Assembly (NCBI RefSeq): GCF_963665245.1
Contig: NZ_OY762269.1
Location: 310,001-374,000 of the forward strand
Origin: an uncultured Paludibaculum sp.
GTDB lineage: Bacteria > Acidobacteriota > Terriglobia > Bryobacterales > Bryobacteraceae
Length of the DNA stretch: 64,000 bases
Direction of reading: 5' to 3'
Shown here: one piece after another, positions 58,500-64,000 of the stretch
Layout: the number at the start of each line of letters is the position of its first letter
Numbering within the stretch: the stretch's first letter is position 1
The notes under the pieces: model-generated
What the model was told of the DNA's origin: nothing
The model's input: only the letters and a program-made list of their open reading frames with translations
The model's database searches: none
Translations under genes and position numbers: made by a program

Positions 58500-59933
58500 T
58501 TAGTGATTCGGGCGCGAAACCATCAACTCTTCGATGTTCACCAGTTCGGTGGGGTAGTTGCCGGTGTAGCAGGCGTAGCAGAAACGCTGGTCGTCATCCA
58601 CCACGGCCTTGCCCAGGTTCTCCAGCGAGAGGTAATCGAGCGTGTCGGCACCGATGAACTGGCGGATCTCCTCCACGCTATTGTTGGCGGCGATCAACTC
58701 GCGCTTCGTCGGCGTATCCACTCCATAGAAGCAGGGCGACAGCGTCGGCGGGCACGAAATACGCACGTGCACTTCGCGGGCGCCCGCATTCCGCACCATG
58801 CGCACAATCTTCTGCGACGTGGTGCCGCGCACCAGCGAGTCGTCCACCAGCACAACGCTCTTGCCTTTAAGGATCTCGCGCACGGGGTTCAGCTTCAGCC
58901 GGACGCCGAAGTCGCGAATCGCCTGCGAAGGCTCAATGAACGTGCGGCCCACGTAGTGGTTGCGGATGAGCCCATGACGGAACGGGATGCCGGACGCGTG
59001 CGCATAGCCCAGCGCGGCGGCCACGCCGGAGTCGGGAATAGGCACCACGACATCGGCATCGACGGGCATCTGCTGCGCCAGCATGCGGCCCATCATCTCT
59101 CGAGAATGCTGCACGCTGCGGCCAAAAACGATGGAGTCGGGCCGCGAAAAGTAGACGTGTTCGAATACGCATTGCGCGCGCTTCTGTGGCACGGTGTAGA
59201 ACTCGCGGTGCATGCCCTTGGCGTCCACAATCACCATCTCGCCCGGTTCCACATCGCCAATGTACTCCGCGTCGATCAGGTCGAACGCGCACGTCTCCGA
59301 CGCGAAGACATAAGTTGTCCCCGAACTCAACTCCATTCGGCCCATCGCCAGCGGACGGAACCCATGCGGATCACGCGCCACAATCGCGCAGTCCTTCGCC
59401 AGAAATACCAGCGAGAACGCACCCTCAATCATCAGCAGCGCTTCCCGCAGTGCGGACGGCAGTGTCTTCTGCCCACTGCGGGCCACCAGATGGAGAATCA
59501 CTTCGGTATCGCTGGTGGCCTGGAAGATGGAGCCGTGGTCTTCCAGTTCCTTGCGCAACTCGGCCGCGTTCGTCAGGTTGCCGTTGTGTGCCACCGCGAT
59601 GCTGCCCTTATTGCAGGCCACGGAGAACGGCTGCGCATTCAGAATGGCCGTGTCGCCGGCCGTGGAGTAGCGCGTGTGGCCGATAGCCGAGTGGCCCGGC
59701 AGTCCGTTCAGGATGCCCGCCGTGAAAATCTCCGCCACGTGCCCCATCGACTTGTGGCAGAAGATCTCCTTGCCGTCGCACGTGGCGATGCCGGCGCTCT
59801 CCTGGCCACGGTGCTGCAGCGCGTGCAGCCCCAGATGCGCCAGATTTCCTGCCTCCGGATGCCCGTAGACGGCGATGATGCCGCACTCTTCGTGAAGTTT
59901 ATCGAAGGGTTCGTCAAACTCGAACGTCGTCAT
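58500..59933 (-). CDS. purF: Amidophosphoribosyltransferase
   Basis: A 477-residue enzyme that makes phosphoribosylamine from PRPP and glutamine, the first step of purine synthesis. Cys17 (LHEECGIIAVYG) becomes the N-terminal nucleophile after removal of a 16-residue propeptide. The PRPP loop is VVLVDDSLVRGTTS. Extra Cys in ISCPPTLSPCFYG and CYACYTG match the iron-sulfur, Bacillus-type PurF. The start at the ATG 59933 lies inside the purL 3' end (20-base overlap), showing tight coupling. The class-II glutaminase domain fills the first half. Confidence 0.96.
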   Translation of the reverse strand: MTTFEFDEPFDKLHEECGIIAVYGHPEAGNLAHLGLHALQHRGQESAGIATCDGKEIFCHKSMGHVAEIFTAGILNGLPGHSAIGHTRYSTAGDTAILNAQPFSVACNKGSIAVAHNGNLTNAAELRKELEDHGSIFQATSDTEVILHLVARSGQKTLPSALREALLMIEGAFSLVFLAKDCAIVARDPHGFRPLAMGRMELSSGTTYVFASETCAFDLIDAEYIGDVEPGEMVIVDAKGMHREFYTVPQKRAQCVFEHVYFSRPDSIVFGRSVQHSREMMGRMLAQQMPVDADVVVPIPDSGVAAALGYAHASGIPFRHGLIRNHYVGRTFIEPSQAIRDFGVRLKLNPVREILKGKSVVLVDDSLVRGTTSQKIVRMVRNAGAREVHVRISCPPTLSPCFYGVDTPTKRELIAANNSVEEIRQFIGADTLDYLSLENLGKAVVDDDQRFCYACYTGNYPTELVNIEELMVSRPNH

Positions 59934-62154
59934 GCAGCAAGGCCTCCAGAGCGGTCGCCCAACGTTCGCGTACCGTGCGAACGGGGGTTTCAATCAGTAC
60001 TGCTCCACGGTTGCGGATGACCAGCGTGTGCCCCGCGGTTCTTCCGATCTTCAAGACGGGAACGCCCTGCTCGGCGGCAATGCGCTCCAAAGCTGCGCCA
60101 TCGGCGGTGGAAATCACCACCCGCGACGGCCCTTCGTGAAATAACAGAAGCTCAGGCCGCAGATCGCTATCCAGATCGATCTCGGCCCCGATGTCATTGC
60201 CAAATGTCGATTCCGCCAGACCCCAGGCCAGCCCACCGTCGCTCAAGTCGTGAGCCGACTCGGCCAGCCCGCCGGAAACGGCAGCCCGCACCACGGTATG
60301 CACCCGTTTCTCAAAGTCCATATCGAGAGCCGGCGGCAGCCCCCACAGTTCTTTGACGACCTGCTTGGCGTATTGGGTTCCACCCATGCGAACTTCGTCG
60401 GACGCGCCGACGCCGCCCACCAGATAAATGGCGCGATCCGTGTTGAGGAATGATATGCGAACCGGCATCTCGGTCTTCATCAGACCCACAATGCCCAGCA
60501 CGGGGGAAGGGAAGATCGGATCGCCCAGCGTCTCGTTATAGAGGCTCACGTTGCCGCCCGTGATGGGCGTCTCGAAGAACGTGCAGGCGTCGGCCATTCC
60601 CTCAATGGCCTCAACGAGTTGCGCCATGATCTCGGGCCGCTCCGGATTGCCGAAGTTCAAATTGTTCGTCGCGCCGATGGGCTGCGCGCCCACGCACGCC
60701 AGATTGCGGCAGCACTCGGCCACCATCAGCTTGGCGCCTTCCCTCGGATCCAGGAACGTATACCGGCCGTTGCCGTCCAGCGACATCGCGATGGACGTCC
60801 CGTTTTCCTTCACGCGGACAATCGCCGCGTCGCCGCCCGGCCCCTGCACCGTATTCGTGCGGACCGTGTAATCGTACTGCTCCCAGATCCAGCGCTTGTC
60901 GCACAGGTCCATCGAGCCGGCCAGCGCCAGCAGATCCGCATTCAGGTCCGCGGAGGCAAACACGGGCGCCTCCATCGGCACATTCCGCAGCGGCTTGGTG
61001 AACGGACGGTTGTACAGCGGAGCCTCGTCGGCCAGCGGGCGCGACGGAATCTCGGCCACGATCTCGCCGTGATTCCTAACCCGCATCATCCCGTCGTCTT
61101 TCACTTCGCCGACGATGCGCGCGTCCAGGCCCCACTTCTTGAAGACATCCAGAACTTCATTCTCGCGGCCCTTGTAGGCCACCAGCAGCATGCGCTCCTG
61201 TGACTCCGACAGCATGATCTCGTACGGAGTCATGCCCGTCTCGCGCTGCGGCACATACGCCAGATCGATCTCGATGCCTGTCCCGGCGCGGCTGCCCATC
61301 TCGCAGGTCGAACAGGTCAGTCCTGCGGCGCCCATATCCTGGATGCCCGCGATCGCGCCCGTCTTCATCGCTTCCAGGCACGCTTCCAGCAGCAGCTTCT
61401 CCATGAACGGATCGCCCACCTGCACGTTGGGCCGCTTCTGCATGCTGTCTTCGGTGAATTCGCCCGACGCCATCGTGGCGCCATGGATGCCGTCCCGCCC
61501 GGTCTTCGCGCCGACGTAGATCACCGGATTGCCGATGCCCGCCGCCTTGCCGTAGAAGATCTGGTCTTCCCGGAACACACCCAGCGCAAACACGTTCACC
61601 AGCGGATTGCCGGCATAACTGGGTTCAAAAACCGTCTCGCCACCCACCGTCGGCACGCCGAAGCAGTTGCCGTAGTGCGCGATGCCCGAAACCACGCCTT
61701 CCAGAATGTGCCGGTTACGGATGCCGTTCTCAACGTCGTCCAGCGATCCGAAGCGCAACGCGTCCATCACGGCGATGGGCCGCGCGCCCATGGTGAAGAT
61801 ATCGCGAAGAATGCCGCCCACGCCCGTCGCCGCGCCCTGGAAGGGCTCGATGAAGCTGGGATGGTTGTGCGACTCGATCTTATAGGCGATGCACCAGTTG
61901 TGCCCTTCCGCGTCCGGCCCGATGTTGAGGATGCCGGCGTTTTCGCCCGGCCCGCACACCACCAGCTTCGACCGCGTCGGCAGCTTCTTCAGATGCACTC
62001 GAGAACTCTTGTAGGAGCAGTGCTCGCTCCACATCACGCTGAATATGCCGAGTTCGGTGAGATTGGGCTCGCGTCCGAGAATGGCAATGATCCGCTGGTA
62101 TTCGTCGGGGGTGATGGAATGCGCCGCGACGACTTCCGGGGTGATCTGGCTCAT
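59914..62154 (-). CDS. purL: Phosphoribosylformylglycinamidine synthase, large subunit (small PurL type)
   Basis: A 746-residue synthetase of the Bacillus type, which works as a PurLQS complex to convert FGAR to FGAM. Typical segments are FSVMWSEHCSYKSSR near residue 40, ESHNHPSFIEPFQGAATG, SCAGDNV-like TCSTCEMGSRAGTG and NNLNFGNPERPEIMAQLV in the second half. It lacks the fused glutaminase of the large proteobacterial PurL, so it needs PurQ and PurS. PurQ is next to it; PurS is not visible. The start is 8 bases past the purQ stop. Confidence 0.95.
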   Translation of the reverse strand: MSQITPEVVAAHSITPDEYQRIIAILGREPNLTELGIFSVMWSEHCSYKSSRVHLKKLPTRSKLVVCGPGENAGILNIGPDAEGHNWCIAYKIESHNHPSFIEPFQGAATGVGGILRDIFTMGARPIAVMDALRFGSLDDVENGIRNRHILEGVVSGIAHYGNCFGVPTVGGETVFEPSYAGNPLVNVFALGVFREDQIFYGKAAGIGNPVIYVGAKTGRDGIHGATMASGEFTEDSMQKRPNVQVGDPFMEKLLLEACLEAMKTGAIAGIQDMGAAGLTCSTCEMGSRAGTGIEIDLAYVPQRETGMTPYEIMLSESQERMLLVAYKGRENEVLDVFKKWGLDARIVGEVKDDGMMRVRNHGEIVAEIPSRPLADEAPLYNRPFTKPLRNVPMEAPVFASADLNADLLALAGSMDLCDKRWIWEQYDYTVRTNTVQGPGGDAAIVRVKENGTSIAMSLDGNGRYTFLDPREGAKLMVAECCRNLACVGAQPIGATNNLNFGNPERPEIMAQLVEAIEGMADACTFFETPITGGNVSLYNETLGDPIFPSPVLGIVGLMKTEMPVRISFLNTDRAIYLVGGVGASDEVRMGGTQYAKQVVKELWGLPPALDMDFEKRVHTVVRAAVSGGLAESAHDLSDGGLAWGLAESTFGNDIGAEIDLDSDLRPELLLFHEGPSRVVISTADGAALERIAAEQGVPVLKIGRTAGHTLVIRNRGAVLIETPVRTVRERWATALEALLHDDVRV

Positions 62155-62162
62155 TGGAGTAG

Positions 62163-62834
62163 TTATTTGTGAGTGGCGAAAGCGTTGACTAGGGAGTGGA
62201 AAACACCGAGTCCGTCGGTCGAACCCATCAGCGTTTCCGTGGCCCGTTCGGGGTGGGGCATGAGGCCCAGAACATTGCGTTGCGCGTTGAGTACACCGGC
62301 GATGTCGCGTTGAGACCCGTTGGGATTCTCGACGTAACGGAAGGCGATGCGATCTTCGGCCTCCAACTCGTCCAGCGTGTGCTCATCGGCGGTATAGCAG
62401 CCCTCACCATGCGCGATGGGGAAGGTGAGAGCCCGGTCCGGTTCCAGGCAGTTAGTAAAGGGGGAATTGAGGGTGCCGGGCAGCAGTCGCACCGGCTTGC
62501 AGATGAACTTCAGCCCGCGATTGCGGACCAAAGCGCCGGGCAGCAAGCCCGACTCGGTGAGAATCTGGAATCCGTTACAGATGCCCATCACCAGCCCGCC
62601 CTCGGCCGCAAATTTCTTTACAGCCGCCATGATGGGCGAAAACTTGGCGATAGCACCACAACGAAGGTAGTCCCCGTAGGAAAAACCACCGGGGAGGATG
62701 ACGCAATCAGATCCCTTTAGCTCTGTGTCGCTATGCCACAGATACTCAGCCTGGTGGCCGAGATTATGGCTCGCGGCGTACCAGGCGTCGTGATCACAAT
62801 TGCTGCCGGGGAAGACAACGACGCCGAATTTCAT
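62163..62834 (-). CDS. purQ: Phosphoribosylformylglycinamidine synthase, glutaminase subunit
   Basis: A 223-residue class-I glutamine amidotransferase that feeds ammonia to PurL. The nucleophile Cys is in VMGICNGFQIL near residue 87, with the catalytic His in LMPHPERATE and the Glu two residues later. The N-terminal VVVFPGSNCDHDAWYA is diagnostic of PurQ. It is the first gene of the purQ-purL-purF-aminotransferase operon. Upstream is an 83-base gap and then the small UvrD-tail-like gene in the same direction. Confidence 0.96.
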   Translation of the reverse strand: MKFGVVVFPGSNCDHDAWYAASHNLGHQAEYLWHSDTELKGSDCVILPGGFSYGDYLRCGAIAKFSPIMAAVKKFAAEGGLVMGICNGFQILTESGLLPGALVRNRGLKFICKPVRLLPGTLNSPFTNCLEPDRALTFPIAHGEGCYTADEHTLDELEAEDRIAFRYVENPNGSQRDIAGVLNAQRNVLGLMPHPERATETLMGSTDGLGVFHSLVNAFATHK

Positions 62835-62917
62835 CGAAGGGAAAACTCAGTTTAACAGAGCCTCGGACTTCTTGACAGAGCCGTTGCTCTCAGGGAGAGC
62901 AAATTTAATGCGGCTGG

Positions 62918-63157
62918 TTAGTTTGCGGCGGCCGCTGCCGGAGCGGCCTTCTTCTTGCTCGCGCGCTTCTTGTCGGCCGGCGGTTGACGGTCGATCTTCT
63001 TGATGGAGGGGAGAGCAATTTCGAGCACGAACTTGCGTTCGCCCGATTCGTCAAACTTGATCACGATATGCTGGTCTGTGCAAGTCATGACACTGCCGGG
63101 ACCGAACTTGGGGTGCTCCACCTGAGCTCCAGTCGCGAAGGCGGGTTTAGCTGCCAT
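62918..63157 (-). CDS. Small UvrD-C-terminal/Tudor-like protein
   Basis: A 79-residue protein with the pattern FATGAQVEHPKFGPGSVMTC followed by HIVIKFDESGERKFVLEIA. This is the beta-barrel tail found at the C-terminus of UvrD/PcrA helicases, where it contacts RNA polymerase, and also as stand-alone small proteins. A Lys/Ala-rich tail (KKRASKKKAAPAAAAA) follows and may bind nucleic acid. The start at the ATG 63157 removes an unfeatured extension. The gene has a likely promoter upstream and may be co-transcribed with purQ. Confidence 0.8.
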   Translation of the reverse strand: MAAKPAFATGAQVEHPKFGPGSVMTCTDQHIVIKFDESGERKFVLEIALPSIKKIDRQPPADKKRASKKKAAPAAAAAN

Positions 63158-63185
63158 AGTTTGTTGGGGGAACCTCGACATTAGT

Positions 63186-63215
63186 AGCATAGCAAATTGG
63201 ACTCTTTTGTGTCGA
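63186..63215 (-). promoter_or_regulatory. Possible promoter of the UvrD-tail-like gene and purine operon
   Basis: On the minus strand TCGACA (63210-63215) and TATGCT (63186-63191) are 18 bases apart, near the housekeeping consensus. The -35 lies inside one arm of the inverted repeat ctcgaca/tgtcgag (63174-63180, 63210-63216), which could be an operator for this divergent region. Confidence 0.4.
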
Positions 63216-63234
63216 GTAACCCCCTTTCTGCACC

Positions 63235-63999
63235 ATGTTAACAGCCTCAATTCCTCAAGCTCTGCGTGAAGCCCTTCAGCTAGAAGCCTCTGATTTCAAA
63301 GGATCTGATCTGGCGGCCGCGGCCGCCTCCCTGTCCACCGCCTACCGCTCGGGCCTGCCCGCCCGCCTCGACTCCGCCGTGGCCCGCGCAGCCTACATCA
63401 TCACCCGTCTCCCGGCCACTTTCGGCGCCCTTTCCTCCTCGCTCCGCGAACTCCCCTTTGCGCCGGAATCCTGGCTGGACCTTGGCTCCGGTCCCGGCAC
63501 CGCAACCTGGCTGGCCCGGTGTCCTCTTACCCTCGTCGATCAGAACCCCGGCTGGCAGGAATTCGTCGACGCCCACTGGGTCGAAGCCGACCTGCGCCGC
63601 CTGCCGGCCTCCATCGAGCCCCACGACCTCGTCACCATCTGCTATGCCCTCAATGAGTTGAGCGAGCGCGACCGCCAGCGCCTCATTGCCGAAGCATGGT
63701 CCCTTGCCAAGCGCGCACTGCTCATCCTCGAACCCGGTACCAAACCCGGCTTCGAGATCGTCAGCGCCGCCCGCACTCAACTTCTGGCTGCTGGCGCCCA
63801 CATTCAGTCCCCTTGCCCACATCCCGGCCCATGCCCCATGGCCGCCGACGACTGGTGCCACTTCGCCGTCCGCGTCGAACGCACCCGCGAACACCGCATC
63901 GCCAAGGGCGGATCGCTCAACTACGAAGACGAAAAGTTCTCGTACGTCCTCGTCATGAAAGAACCGGCTCAACCCGCGGCGGCGCGCGTCGTCCGGCAC
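63235..63999 (+). CDS. Rsm22-like SAM-dependent methyltransferase, 3' end cut by window edge
   Basis: An open frame from the ATG 63235 runs to the right edge (255 codons seen, no stop). The SAM loop is WLDLGSGPGTATWLA near residue 80, then LVTICYALNEL. The Cys-rich end PCPHPGPCPMAADDWCHF followed by VRVERTREHRIAKGG and YEDEKFSYVLVM is the hallmark of the Rsm22/METTL17 family, associated with small ribosomal subunit assembly and, in the mitochondrial member, an iron-sulfur cluster. It is divergent from the small UvrD-tail-like gene. The remaining C-terminus lies outside the window. Confidence 0.88.
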   Translation, partial: MLTASIPQALREALQLEASDFKGSDLAAAAASLSTAYRSGLPARLDSAVARAAYIITRLPATFGALSSSLRELPFAPESWLDLGSGPGTATWLARCPLTLVDQNPGWQEFVDAHWVEADLRRLPASIEPHDLVTICYALNELSERDRQRLIAEAWSLAKRALLILEPGTKPGFEIVSAARTQLLAAGAHIQSPCPHPGPCPMAADDWCHFAVRVERTREHRIAKGGSLNYEDEKFSYVLVMKEPAQPAAARVVRH

Positions 64000-64000
64000 C

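Overview
The window is GC-rich bacterial chromosome, almost fully coding, with genes on both strands. The gene content suggests an acidobacterium of the Solibacter/Bryobacteraceae type. The signs are a SusC-like TonB receptor with an N-terminal carboxypeptidase-regulatory domain (GIVTDPTGAVVPG), a secreted alpha-2-macroglobulin carrying the same domain, DUF4159, sialidase and sulfatase genes, and ECF sigma/anti-sigma pairs. The assignment is inference from gene families, not a database match.

Layout. 0-3.3 kb: an MCE/Mla-type lipid transporter (permease cut by the left edge, ATPase, MCE protein) translationally coupled to a ChbG/YdjC deacetylase. 3.5-7.8 kb: an erythromycin-esterase-family protein, a degenerate IS1380-like insertion sequence with recognisable inverted repeats, and an unknown cysteine-motif protein. 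8-13.5 kb: a very large alpha-2-macroglobulin. 14.4-16.6 kb: two unknown genes followed by a 135-bp tandem repeat whose hairpin core recurs near 5 kb. 16.7-22 kb: ferredoxin, TPR protein, galU, and an IclR-HAD-sugar kinase-SIS isomerase operon that looks like heptose or related sugar-phosphate metabolism. 22.1-31.5 kb: a probable glycan-use locus (DHDPS/NAL-family lyase, TonB receptor with a strong promoter and terminator, two BNR sialidase-like proteins, DUF4159 protein, sulfatase). 32.2-37 kb: a GH63-like glucosidase coupled to a glycogen-debranching-type enzyme. 37-42.7 kb: ECF sigma and anti-sigma, a small secreted protein, and an aquaporin-GMC oxidoreductase-VOC operon.

42.8-46.5 kb is a forward operon (DinB, NRDE/TANGO2, a DedA-ATP-grasp fusion, a methyltransferase). 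It converges on a long reverse run (54.3 down to 46.5 kb) of eleven tightly packed genes: zinc-finger protein, two SDRs, two small membrane proteins, a haem-type membrane/Rieske protein, a membrane-anchored Cys-motif protein, a two-domain acyltransferase resembling ornithine-lipid synthases, DoxX, MsrP and MsrQ. I read this run as an envelope redox-repair and lipid-remodelling operon, and together with the facing operon it is the best candidate for an undescribed system here. One of its genes, a 47-residue membrane protein at 52089-52232, is easy to miss.

54.4-57.2 kb holds a YHS protein, an outer-membrane barrel and a large secreted protein. 57.3-62.8 kb is a purQ-purL-purF-aminotransferase operon with no purS beside it. 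The right edge has a small UvrD-tail-like protein diverging from a truncated Rsm22-type methyltransferase gene that runs off the window.
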